Shown here: positions 12,530 to 23,525 of the stretch, piece after piece
Layout of the letters: each line of letters starts with the position of its first letter
How positions within the stretch are numbered: position 1 is the stretch's first letter
Assembly (NCBI GenBank): GCA_948470475.1
Contig: OX419335.1
Location: 41,663,025 to 41,727,024, forward strand
Length of the DNA stretch: 64,000 nt
Direction of reading: 5' to 3'
Source of the DNA: Galaxea fascicularis
Taxonomy: Eukaryota > Cnidaria > Anthozoa > Scleractinia > Euphylliidae
Notes under the pieces: model-generated
Seen by the model: only the letters and a program-made list of their open reading frames with translations
The model's database searches: none
Told to the model about the DNA's origin: nothing
Made by a program: the position numbers and the translations under genes

Positions 12530-13145
12530 ATAAGATAAAATGTTTTTATTTTAACACGGTATTTTATCAAATTGTAATACAAGAAGTATTAAACAGTTGG
12601 TTCATAAAATCCGTAAATTAGTTAAAGACTATTTACACTGGTCACAAAATTTAAACTATTGTAGACGATTTGTTGATGCCGGTAGTAAAACAACTTCAGC
12701 TGTCTAGGGATTCCTCTTCTTTAATGGAAATCGGAAGATTGCTTCCAAACTTTTGCACCCGTAAATGCGAAACTATTTCTCATAGTAGCGGACCCAGAGT
12801 AGACTCTTGGGGAACTCTGGGCACCTGTTATAGTTTCCATTGACGAGGTGACTCCATTTGCGTTACACTCTTATTGTGTGTTCAGTCTAAATACGATTTG
12901 AACCACGCTGGTGCTCAGTCTTTCTTCTACTCCATAGTAGTTTAATTCATTCAACAATAATGTGGTCAACGATATCGAAGGCCCGTTTTTCAAATCTAGA
13001 AAAAGAACCCGGTTCCCATCCCCCCATGAGCAATATTCAAACACCATTGATTTAATAAATCTAAAAAAACAGTAGTTGTCGAGTGCTTTGCCCTAATTAT
13101 AAAACCAGATTGTCATTTTTTTAAAAAATGTCTGTCAGGTTCTTA
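12530..13145 (-). pseudogene. Dead LINE fragment with reverse transcriptase remnant
   Basis: Read on the minus strand, the segment shows reverse-transcriptase pieces in shifting frames: DLK, KRAFDIVDH, LNELNYYGVEERLST. It then passes to a typical LINE ORF2 end (RNSFAFTGAKVW) without the catalytic YxDD region between, so it has an internal deletion as well as frameshifts and stops. The AT-rich tail lies at the 12530 end. Lineage (Jockey, L2 or CR1-like) cannot be fixed. Confidence 0.7.
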
Positions 13146-13147
13146 TG

Positions 13148-13174
13148 TATAAATAAATAAATAAATAAATAAAT
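13148..13174. repeat. (AAAT)n microsatellite
   Basis: About six tandem AAAT units directly next to the tRNA-derived repeat; it may be the simple-sequence tail of that SINE, which lies on the minus strand. Confidence 0.8.
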
Positions 13175-13180
13175 ACTTAA

Positions 13181-13412
13181 TTGACCACTCCCCTAGAGGG
13201 GCTTTTCAGGGACAATGAAACAAATAATACAAATAAACACAACAGAGTTAAGAATCCCAACTGGCGGAAGGCAGACCAGTTGGCTATTTACAAGGATGAC
13301 CTTGGAGTTGATCCAGGCACGAACCTTGAACAACACCAGCTAGTGGCCAGAGCAGGATTTGAACCCGGGCCACCGCATTGACTCCAGCGCCCTAAACCAC
13401 TCGGCCATCCTG
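13181..13412 (-). repeat. tRNA-Leu-like SINE
   Basis: The minus strand starts like a class II tRNA: A box TGGCCGAGTGG (13397-13407) and B box GGTTCAAATCC (13365-13375, one change from consensus), followed by a SINE body. The body matches 61440-61530, which shares 'agttggctat', 'acaaggat' and 'ttgaaccaggcac'-like blocks. The tRNA part cannot fold as a full tRNA, so it is a retroposon and not a functional tRNA gene. Confidence 0.7.
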
Positions 13413-16400
13413 TATAAAAGAAGCAGCAATTTTTAATATTCTATTCGAGATTCCATCATGACCCGTTGCCTTTGATATTTTTACTCCTGTGCGTTCAGCA
13501 GCTCTATTACCATAACAGGCTTAACCTGATGATTTACCTTTGGACAGGTAATCTTCGGGTGTTTTACTATTTAAGTCAGAGAGAAATTCAGAAACAATTT
13601 CGAGCCAATTAATGTAAAATACGTTTTCAGAGAATTTGCAACGTCCTCTGGTTCAGTCAAGTTAGGAGCAGGCGTGCGTTTCTCGAAACGCTTTTCGGGC
13701 CTATTTCTTTTGCCATAATTTTCTGCGTATCTCAAAAGCGAAGACCTTTCCAGGCATGAAATTTTGCAACAAAGTTGCCCTTTCCTATCTTGAAATCATA
13801 GTGGAAGAAAGTTGTAATCAATCATTTGCAAGTCTTTTGATTAAATGATGGCTGTTTTTTTTTTGTTAGCATCCTCGTTTGCGATTTGATTTTATTCCCG
13901 TCATTGCTTTAATTTCTTGAGGCCCGGATCAGGGGGTTCGTTTCTCAAAACGGTGCCAAAACCTTTTCGGGCCCGAAAAGTCCTTTCTAAAGCTGGTCTT
14001 TTTACTATAATTTCAAGACACGAAAGGACAAATTTGATGCAAAATTTTAATCGTTTTTAGGTTACGCAGGAATTGTGGCTCTCTAAAAGTATAGCCCCGA
14101 GAAGTTTCCCGGTTTCAAAAACGCACCGCAGAAAGTATAGGCTCATCGCGAGGAACATGGTTCTGCTTTTTAACTCCTTTCAGTCTGGCCTGATCGAAAA
14201 GAGAACACTGTGTAACATAAAACAGTTTTATCTTTCCTTTTTCATTCTCTCTCTCTCTAGTTGTTACAATTTGTACCATTTTGTTTTGCACGAGTGCAGG
14301 GGATGAGATGCGTGGTCAAGACTCAATCACCGTCCCAAAGAATCTCGCTCTCATTGAATTCGCATAAGGATGCGTTCTCTTACGTCAAACGCGATTAATA
14401 CCACAATCTATACCGACGATGTCGATAATCACATGTAGTGGAAAATAACCGAGTTTAATACATTTTTTGTTAGGAACAGCTATTTTTCGTTTCCATCCTG
14501 TTTTTCCTTCTTTCCCTTTCTTTTTGTTTGCTCGCGGAACTGAAGGAAGCCTGTGTTATTTTTTCATTCCTTGATTTTCAACATCGTGGTTTAGAATTTA
14601 GATGATGCAGGGTTTGTCAGTTCCTATCTCTGATCCAAGGAGATACAGTTTAAAACGTGTCGAGCCAATAAGCGAAACCTTAACTCGAAAAAGTCAAACT
14701 TAAACACAGATTATATCACTTAAAGGGGCACTGTCACACTTTTCTACCATCACTTTCAAGCTTAAACTGCCAATGCATCAGTGGAAGCCTTAAAATAATG
14801 GTCTAGTTTTGCTGCCAAAGACTGTAGTTATTTGCATTGACACTATAAACTCATGTAAGCCATCAAAGATGACGAGGATGGAAATGGATTGAAATGTGAA
14901 ACTTGCCAGTTTTTTCAAAATTTCACCCTATGCATTGAAAAATCACCAACAAAATTGCTATGGTTAGCTCTCCCTGCTATAATTTCATTGGAATTCATCT
15001 TGTTGATTCTGTAGGAGCATTTTTTGGTAAGATAACAGGCAAAAGGCAGTAACTTTGACAGAATTGACCAAAAGCAGCAAAAATAAATTTATTTTGTCTT
15101 ACCTTTCCTTCGTGCTGGGGAGTTTGTCATGCGACCGTCTCTCGTTCGGCTCCACAAAAGATGGCACCTTTATTTAAATGAAGCAACCTCTGCCCCTCAG
15201 ACTTGGAGCTTGTTTTTCAGTGCCATCATTCAGTCCCGGCTAGTCATAAACAAGGAGCCGTTCGTTCAGAATTAAACGAAAACTTTTGCAATCATGTTTG
15301 TAATAAGTCCCCCGTCAACTGAACGTCACCTTTCCTGTAGAAGGCTCAATTGAAGATTTACAGTATCCTATCAAAATTTCAATATATTGAAGGCTGATTT
15401 AAAAACAGCCCACCTAATAATTAGTCCTTTTTAGGATATTACAAATTACAAAGTCAAAATATTCTCATTGCAATGCATAATGTAAAGACATTATAACGCA
15501 TTTATTTCAGTTATCATATAAACAGCATGACTATGGTTTAATCATGTTGAGTTTCGTTTTGAAATCCGAGGATGATTCAATGACGAGCTTGACGTGAAGG
15601 ATCAAACGCAGGTAAGCGATTTATTTTATAACCAGAACGTGCCAAACTTCGACAAACCTATTTAAACTGAACATTGTGTTCGTCAATCCTTAAAAACGGG
15701 TTATTTGGACATCCATTGCTGATTGTCGCTCTGATACGAAAAACTATATTACAGCCGCGACTAACAGTTGGTGGAAGGGCAACTAAATAAACAAGTCAAA
15801 AAAAATTAATTTTTCTCCAAAAAAACCTGATATGCTTAGCGACCTATAATTTTTCTCTATGCAAAAACAAAAACGAGCTTTAAAACGAATATCAAAGCAA
15901 CTTAAATATATATTATGAATCCAAGGATTGGCAATATCGCATTTCAGTTCCTAGTAAGCCGGTGCCTTTTCAGGAAAATGGATTTTGAGTGAAACGTAAC
16001 GACGCATAAAAGCAGCATTCGAATCGCTCTTAACATTTTCTTGTCACCTTAATTTTAATTAATACTCCAAATCCAGATCTGCAGGTGCTATAAACTGTTG
16101 TTTGGGTTTGATGGCCAAAAACCCGACATCCTTATTCTTGATTTTAATACGTAATTTGACCACACACACAATTAGGCAAAATTAAAACTCTGTTATTAGT
16201 AGGGGTAGAACCTATTTAAAAAAATGTGAGGACGGGGAAAATGATGGCGACACCGAAAAGCGTTAAAACAACAAGATGCACTCAGAGCCTGAATACAATT
16301 ATACACGTACAATTATTAGTTTCTGTGCCTTATATATCTGAGTGGATTTGCAAAAAGGTGCACGCCTATCGAAAATTGCGGGGTTTTGAGTAAAATCAGG

Positions 16401-19186
16401 CCAAAACGCAACCTGATTAATTCCCAAGGGCTCGTCAACCGCACCGAAGTCGCCCAGTTGTTGACAGGGGAGAAAGAGAGGAGAAGAAGAGAAAAAAAGC
16501 AAGATTTGCACTCCTAGTCTTTATATTGCCTACTTGGAGATTTTAGTCTCTGGACGAGAAAAAAATGTCTGAAACAAGCTAGGCTTTTTCTTGCGGCACG
16601 TTTTCACAAATCTACTCAGATATATATATGACAAGAAATAAAGCACATAAATCGACCAAGAAGCTATTCATATACGAACCTCTAGTTGATACTCAGTCAA
16701 GTAGTTCTTATAAATCTCTCGAAAGGCTTGCAAACAGTAGAATTGTGGACAAATGTGATTTTTAACGTATTTCAGGTTTAAAAAGACGAGTTTAGTGAAC
16801 TTTCCTTCTTTCGACTGGCTTTCTTTCTTTTTTTTCGACGTGGTTCTGACAGTTTCATGAGCAAATCAATTCGGAGTGATCTGACTGATTTGAAAGTGTT
16901 CTTAAACGTTGTCCGAAGTTGCATTAATTGAATATGCTTTACCAGCCAAACTACTTTGACATATTGTTGCTGCTCAGTTTTCAGTGTTACGTTTTGTAGT
17001 TGCCGTTGTATAATTAGACTTTTTAACAGCAGAACAAGGACAGTGTTTTTTAGTCGTAGCCTAAGCAGTAGTAAACGAAAACAAATACGGAGTCAAGTTT
17101 TGCAAACATCAGAGACAGAGCTCTTCCAAATTTGGGCATGATCACAGATTCTGAGCTTATGAGGTTGATCTCAGGCTGACCGCCTTGTATCCATGGAAAC
17201 AGGATTGGCACTATTCCGACGGGAAGTTCTTTTGAGAACAAAGAAAATACCATGAGAACAAATGACAGATAAACAATAAAGATGGTTTTGAAAGTCAAAT
17301 GAGTTTGATTGAGGAGAAAACAACAAACCAAAGGAAATTTTCTTTTTTTCAGTGTTAGGACAATAATCAGTTGGGAGTTTGTCAAATTCTATTTTGACTT
17401 TGAGGTAAGTAAAAACAATAACGTTTAAAGGCGGTTCGCCTGAATTTTAACGAAACTATAAAGGCATATTAAAGTACTATTTTGAGCATGTCAGGTTTTA
17501 GGTTGGAATTTGCAAATTATTGTCAAACTTTCTCAAGAACGTAAAAACAACCACTCAGAAGGCGATTGAATGGCAGTAAAGAACGTTCTAGCAGAGTGTT
17601 ATTTTACTGATTATATGAGTCGTATTGACCGATTGCCAGCTAATAAATCCTTGTGATAACAGCAAAGAATTTTGTTGGAATGGCGACTAATCTTCTTACT
17701 GGTTGCCAATATTTTTGTACCTGTTGTTTTATGTACATATTATTAGTTTAAGCGGTATAGCTGCTTTTTAAAATGGAGTCATTTCTCGCTTTTTGTTTCT
17801 AGAATTGCCTAGCATCGTGTAACAAACCAAACCTGACCATCACGGTTATAAATATAAACTGGCTGTGTAAAAGATGCCGTACACGAGGCCATGCACAAAT
17901 TAGCCCGTTTGTAAAAATTATCAAACAGATCGCCAACTTTGCAACGTATTCGGCTCGTTCGTTGTTGACTGTTTTACTAGCCGTGACCCGCGACGTGTGC
18001 CTGCTGTAGATTGTAGTCCTTTGCACTGTTGTTACTTAACATTGTAACAAAGGCAAAACGCTAGCCGCTATCCTCCGAGTCTCTACGAATATTATTACTT
18101 TCAGCAATTGAAGGGGTTTCAGTTTGGGAACGAAGAACCTTATTCCTTGGAAAATTACTGCAGACTATTGTAAGGACTCGATCGGGTACTGCTACAAGTG
18201 AGAACAGAGAGAAGACAATTTTAGCGAGCTTTATATCAGTCAAACATGCCATGTTTTATTTCCCCTTTGCACATAGAATTCTAAAGTGTGACGTCAAAAA
18301 AAATTAAATTTGTGAACTATGGGATTCGGTGCCATTTTCGAATAGGGCATCCTTAAAAAAGGGTCTTTGCCAAAAATTAGCTCTTAGTTGTAATTCCCAG
18401 CCGAAATATAAAGGATTAAGATTTGATACTGCCCCATATAAATCTCTCCGAATTTTGAGTCAGTTCTAAACTGAAGGAACTGAAACAAATTTTGAAAGGT
18501 TTGTCTGGGATGCAATCAAACTTTGATCCCTTATATCTCTACCGGGAATTGCAATTGAGAGCTAATTTTAGGGATGAGGGCGCATTTTAGGATGCTCTAT
18601 AAGAATATGGCATCATATCGCATGATTTCAAAAATGTTATTTTTCTGACGTCATTCCTTTAGAACCCTATGGGTCTGGAATCTTTCCAAGGCCGCACTCA
18701 TGCTACACAAATGTTAACCTGTTCCAGGCGTTCAGATAGTAAACGGCAGAACGAGGTGAAGAACAGAGGAGGATTGGGACGGACGGAGGTAAGGAACCCT
18801 CCGCCTGCTATACTACCCCCAGTCCCCGCTCAAAGTTTTGCTCACTCAGTCTCGTTCGCCCGCCTCCACTACCTGAGAGCTTGGTAAAGGCCGGCTTCAC
18901 AGACGTAATCAGTGCAACGAACCAATTACAGTTCAAATCAAACGCATCTAGCCGTTGTCAAAACTGAAACGCGGTAAAAATGTTTGCAGACTTCTGCCAC
19001 GTGGGTTGAGAAAAAAGCGCGAGTGAAACAAACACAAACACAGCGATGTAAAGCAAACTGACCCAGAAACCAAACGCGAATTACTTTTAACATTTCGTTG
19101 AAAAATACTCTCCAGAAAAGTGATTTGTCAATCGCGCATTGTCTTTATACAGATAACAGCCTTTTACAACAGCATCCGCAACAAAG
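13413..19186. other. Long gene-poor region
   Basis: No supported coding gene. It holds MITE fragments related to 5864-6095 (13677-13815 and 13931-14130), a possible element starting near 14725 ('aaaggggcactgtcac'), long AT-rich unique-looking sequence, and a weak CCAATCA-type repeat at 18890-19120. Small open frames, such as one on the minus strand at 18061-18252, lack support. Donor-like sites at 15604 (CAG|GTAAGC) and 17403 (GAG|GTAAGT) could belong to 5' UTR exons of the gene at 19187. Confidence 0.5.
18890..19120. repeat. Weak relative of the CCAATCA-rich repeat
   Basis: It shares only short blocks with the family ('aaccaattacagttc', 'aaaaagcgcgagtg', 'aacgcgaattact', 'ttcgttgaaaa'), in the same order as the end of the 4195-4500 copy. 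It lies just upstream of the intronless gene. Confidence 0.4.
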
Positions 19187-20215
19187 ATGAGTAGTCACCA
19201 AGTGACCAAAAGAGGCTTACCACCGAGTGCAAAGGTGTGCGCGAACTGCCCTGAACACATGTATAACTACGAGACGTTGAAAGAGACCTGGGTACGAACA
19301 TGCTACACTAACGGAAGACAGTCTTATGAACGAATCAAATACTATCTCAATCACACCTTTGACCATCATTTAAAAGAAATCGTGTTTGTGGTGTCCTATG
19401 GTGCCGATCATAACGCTGGTGTTTTTCTGGACTTCAAGGCCTATCAATTCTTCAAGGGGAAAGTGCAGAAGGCTGTTGGCATGGGCTTTGAATTTCCCGA
19501 GGTACCACCTGTTAAGCTTTCAAGAAAAACGCCGCAGATGATGCGAATCTTTACGTCGCTGAAAGATTTTTTTCGTCTCTGCGATCAGCTAAGACATAAA
19601 AATCTCGCCATTGCTCGGCAAAGATACGTCAATGGGGTGTACATGTTAGAAAGGGTCAACGAAGTTATGGAACAAAAGAAACCACTATTTTTAGCGTTTA
19701 ACGCGGAAATTTCAAACAACGACCCAAGGAAAGTCCAGAAAATTGGCAGTGTTGTTTTTTCACTTGAGAATCAACAAAGATTCCAGAGATATCATTTCTA
19801 CAGTAAGAAGAAAAATTCACCCTCACTGAACAACGTCGTTACGACAGGAAGTCATTGTGGTAGTGATTTCCCTTTTGAGGGCATTGAGTTCTCTTTCCTG
19901 GCTGACATTTTATGCAAGTTGCAAAAAGACATTTCTCAAGTCGATTTCCTGGTTACCATTTCCATGTCTACAGAAAGTATTCAAACCTTTTTCAGAACCC
20001 AAGGACTAGAGGTTGAACATAGAGAAACAATAGATATCTTCAACCTGTACGCTGCGTTGTTTCATGAGTCCAGAAAAGTAAACCACCTAGAAGAAATAAT
20101 GAAACGTTTGGCTATCCCTTTCGAAAAGCACAGACTAATAGACGCAGGCTACAACGTTATTTACATAACGCAGATACTCCGAGCACTTTTGAGTCAAGAA
20201 TTTTCTATAATCTAG
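19187..20215 (+). CDS. DEDDh exonuclease-fold protein, catalytic residues degenerate
   Basis: An intronless frame of 342 aa. Residues about 165-335 have the layout of the RNase H-fold exonuclease domain of the fungal Gfd2/YDR514C group. The first strand reads PLFLAFNAEIS (D-x-E is N172-A-E174), a middle motif LVTISMSTES has E263 where Asp is usual, and the last helix reads H315..DAGYN323V where H-x(n)-AGND is usual. So E174 and H315 are kept, but the two key Asp positions are Asn and a third is Glu. This suggests a binding or pseudo-enzyme role rather than nuclease activity; that is inference. Residues 1-160 were not recognised; they include a small cysteine pair (CANC) and a histidine-rich patch (HTFDHH). 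A good acceptor (TTTATACAG, ending at 19152) lies 35 bases before the ATG, so an upstream non-coding exon is likely. Confidence 0.65.
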   Translation: MSSHQVTKRGLPPSAKVCANCPEHMYNYETLKETWVRTCYTNGRQSYERIKYYLNHTFDHHLKEIVFVVSYGADHNAGVFLDFKAYQFFKGKVQKAVGMGFEFPEVPPVKLSRKTPQMMRIFTSLKDFFRLCDQLRHKNLAIARQRYVNGVYMLERVNEVMEQKKPLFLAFNAEISNNDPRKVQKIGSVVFSLENQQRFQRYHFYSKKKNSPSLNNVVTTGSHCGSDFPFEGIEFSFLADILCKLQKDISQVDFLVTISMSTESIQTFFRTQGLEVEHRETIDIFNLYAALFHESRKVNHLEEIMKRLAIPFEKHRLIDAGYNVIYITQILRALLSQEFSII

Positions 20216-20327
20216 CGTATTTTCGTTTGTCTCACGAATTAGTCACTTGAAATGTAGATTGCCCGTTAAAGTCGTTAAAAGTTCGACTGGTTACACTCCG
20301 CCATTTGTATCACGTACAGTGGTCGGC

Positions 20328-20760
20328 TAATGATAATAATGATAATGATAATCTTATGATGATAATGATGAGGATTTATATAGCGCTTTTATCCAAAGGG
20401 CTCAAAGCGCTTTACAACACTTTTTGGGGGACTTTGCCAGACTGCTTTTTTTTTAGGCGCAAATTGCAGCCACGCATTTTACAATCTTATTTGAATGAAT
20501 AGTAGGATCAACACAGGTGCCCCCAGAACAGAATAAGTTATAGAGCATTACACCGGGGACTACGTCCCCTACTCTTTTCGATCAGTGTGTGGGTTCTTTA
20601 ACGTCCCACACCAGTACTGTGAGACGGGACCTCCGGTTTTATCGTCCTTATCCGAGAAGACTAGAAAGTCTAACCATTTGCAGATGTCATTACAGAGGTA
20701 GCATTTTCTCCTCAGTTATTTAAATACCCTGAGTGTTGATCACCTGTTAATAGAGAGTAT
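20328..20760 (-). repeat. tRNA-derived SINE, nearly full 3' part
   Basis: Read on the minus strand it has the central block (ggacgataaaaccgg, ggtcccgtctcaca, gggacgttaaagaac) shared with 27440-27665. It also has the 3' block (aaagcgctttgagccc, aagcgctatataaatcc) shared with 4970-5112, and ends in a TCATTA-rich tail. It lacks the tRNA head, which the 27.6 kb copy retains. Confidence 0.7.
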
Positions 20761-21140
20761 TAACAACGACGACAGCGACGGCAACGAAAACGTCATTTCA
20801 AAATATAACTTCTCGTTTCTTTGACGCTTTCGTAATTATTGAAATTTGTTTAACTCGGAAAATGTTGACGAACTGTCCAGGAACTAAATTACTATGAACG
20901 GTGTTAATGCAAGGAAAAAGAAAGAAAACTTTGCCGCCATGCGCTCACGTTCTCGAGAAACATAAAATTTGGTCATTTGACGTTGTTGTTTAGTTTGCAG
21001 ATGACGGCAAAGAAATGTACAAAACTGTAAAACGCAAGTGCACAGCGGTTGTTTTTGCTCATAGTTAAACCTATTGTTTTGTGGCGTTCTCTTTGCCGTT
21101 GCCGTCCTAGTTGCCAAAATTCCCTAATGTTTTTAGGGTA
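20755..21140. mobile_element. MITE with 'gacggcaacg' ends
   Basis: The left end contains 'cgacagcgacggcaacg' and the right end its counterpart 'tttgccgttgccgtcc'. The interior ('atgacggcaaagaaatgtac') resembles the interior of 54899-55265. No open frame of note. Confidence 0.5.
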
Positions 21141-22174
21141 GTGTCTTACGTGGATAGCTTCCTTGACCAGTGAGGGTGGGTACCAATAAAGGACAACAAA
21201 CTTAATGTGCGTGCTCAGAAACGGCTGAGGTCTGGGTGCGAGCTAAGGTTACGTCTCTGTCGTGTGTTAACGTGTGTTGATGACCTTATCAATTCAGTAT
21301 AATGACAAACTGACTGCATACACAGTTGTATAGCCCATGCGGATCAGTCCACGGAGTGATTTCACAAATTGCAAAGGATTCCGGCATTGTAAAAATGGCT
21401 TATCTTACAATGTACTGGATTTCAGTGCATGAATTGTTGTATTTACATGTACTTGTATTTACTTGCTCCAAGAATCAGTATCTTGAACAACACTGCGTCC
21501 GTGCAGGCGCCTTGTGACTGGAATGCTATTCACTGCTTCATCACCCAAGTTGAATACAGGTGAGCGCGAGATACATGGACATAAACCTGTTGTCAGTTTA
21601 ACACCATTTATTGTATGGGCTTCCCTAAGATAATAAAACGCCATGAATACCAGCGATAACCCATAATAGTTATTTGACTTTGAAATAAACGGCAACAAAG
21701 GAAATCACCGCTTTGAAAGGGTACATAGGCCTTTTTTTTCATGCAGATGGTACCACTGCACAGGATAATAACTTGCTCAAGAGAAAACTGGATATAAATA
21801 CTTGCCCTTTAGCCTCAACAAGTGGAAGAAGCATATAGGGTTTACAAACGTGATATACTCTCTTAACGGTGCAAATTTAAAAAACCGTCTGTGATTGGAC
21901 AATTTTGGTGAAAATGGAACTAAAGCTGTGATTGGCTAATATCGGGAAAGGAATGTAGTTCAGATGTAAGCAGCCGTTTCTTTGGGGAGAGCGTTGTCTG
22001 ACATCCCATAAAACGGTTGTGAAGGAGAGTATATAGCCATGCTTTTAAAAATAAAATGATCTTCGGTGAAGTTTTCCAAATTACCTTTTATTTGGTTTAT
22101 AGCTCACTTCGAAGCCAACAAAGTGACCGTCAACCGATCCAAAATAATTAACTAGCTGACCCAGTTTACTAAAT

Positions 22175-22202
22175 CATATGAAATGATATGATATGATATG
22201 AT
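22175..22202. repeat. (ATATG)n microsatellite
   Basis: About five tandem units of ATATG/ATGAT type. Confidence 0.75.
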
Positions 22203-23525
22203 TCGTGTGGTAAGCCTATTCAACGAAGGTCAGTTCAGAACTAACACTGAAGTGGCTATGCCAAGAACATTCGAAGGCGAAAAAAATTATTATTTATCTT
22301 TTATTGCTTCAAAAAATATATAGATTTACTCCTTTTGGGATAATTAATTTCATGTTTTCTGAGGTATTGAATAGGGCTGCATGTATATATGAAACCACTT
22401 AGTAAGCAATTAAAGTGTACCCTCGTATGTCGCTTTCGTTCCACAGATTTTAGAGCAAAAGAGAGACAGCTGCTCGCAGTCTAAACAGACAGAGTCGTAA
22501 ACGGGTGACAAAGCGACACCAGATCATCCCTTGGAAAGCCTCAATGTTTCTCTCAGTCTTTATTCATCTCGGTCTGCTACATGTGCCTCTTTATGGAAAA
22601 AGACATCAGCCAAGAAGAGCTTTGTCAGATTTTTTCTTATTAGGAAAAAAGATACCATGCATATAGGGCGGAGGGGATGATCGCAGGTTATAAAAAAAAA
22701 GAAAGAAATTAACAAACTCTTCGAAAACCATTCAGAGTTTTCGTCAGAGTTATTTCGGTCGAAAAAAACGATAGCTACTGACACTTCGAATATGTGCTAA
22801 ATTAGCTGGTGACAAGACAGAAAACTGTGCAATCTCGCAGGAATAATCAAACCCTTAGTTTGAAATCCATTTCCTGGTCAGCAGGAGATTTTTCGTTTTG
22901 TTGTAAAGAGAAAGACTAGATGGAAATATTGGAGAGACATGGGTGAACAAACTCTAGCACTTCTTATTCTTACTTTGTTGGTTCTGTTGAATAAATAATG
23001 TTTTGTCTTAATTTAGAAGGTTTAATATGGCCCCTTATCAGTGGTTTAGTCATCAGTTTAGGAGGGTTAAAAAATCTTCAACTTTCACGGGTAATAAGTA
23101 GCTATCTTCTTTGGTATTTTGTATAGTTTCAACTTTTGTTTTTAAATCAGTTTCGAGGTTGTTTCGTTTATAAGTAGCTCAAGCCACCGCAATCGTTTTT
23201 CTCGTACAGATTGCAGAACACTTTCAGCCATCTGCCGTAAGCTAAATGAGACCAGTCGAGAGAATGTTTAGTTAGCTTCCGCTGTGACAAGATTAAATAT
23301 ATATGCATGAGGCATTGTAGCTCAACAAAATAGCTTTAATTTACTCAAATGTGGATAAAATCAGTAGCGTTTTTTAGGTGATTCTCTTTCAAATTACACA
23401 CTGCAGATTGCCATGATCTAGCTCTATAAATTCAACTGTTAAAATATATCCTAAACTGGCTCGTGTTACGTACAGGGAGCTTGAACTGTAACTAAGGCGC
23501 GCAACTAATGCCTGGCCACTATACA

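Larger units (their letters stand above)
20216..23525. other. Intergenic region rich in repeats
   Basis: It contains the minus-strand SINE at 20328-20760, a MITE at about 20755-21140, an ATATG-type microsatellite (22175-22202) and a segment near 21855-22035 with 'tatactctc' at both ends. The promoter of the CUB gene must lie near its 3' end. No coding gene supported. Confidence 0.5.

Noticed and set aside
13365..13412. Functional tRNA-Leu gene
   Set aside because: Only the A and B boxes are kept; the acceptor stem and variable arm cannot form, and a SINE body follows.
17050..17385. 111-codon minus-strand frame
   Set aside because: AT-rich hydrophobic composition without recognisable motif or splice context; expected by chance in this base composition.
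18061..18252. Small secreted peptide gene on the minus strand
   Set aside because: It starts with a weak hydrophobic stretch but has no cleavage site, cysteine pattern or splice partner; likely chance.
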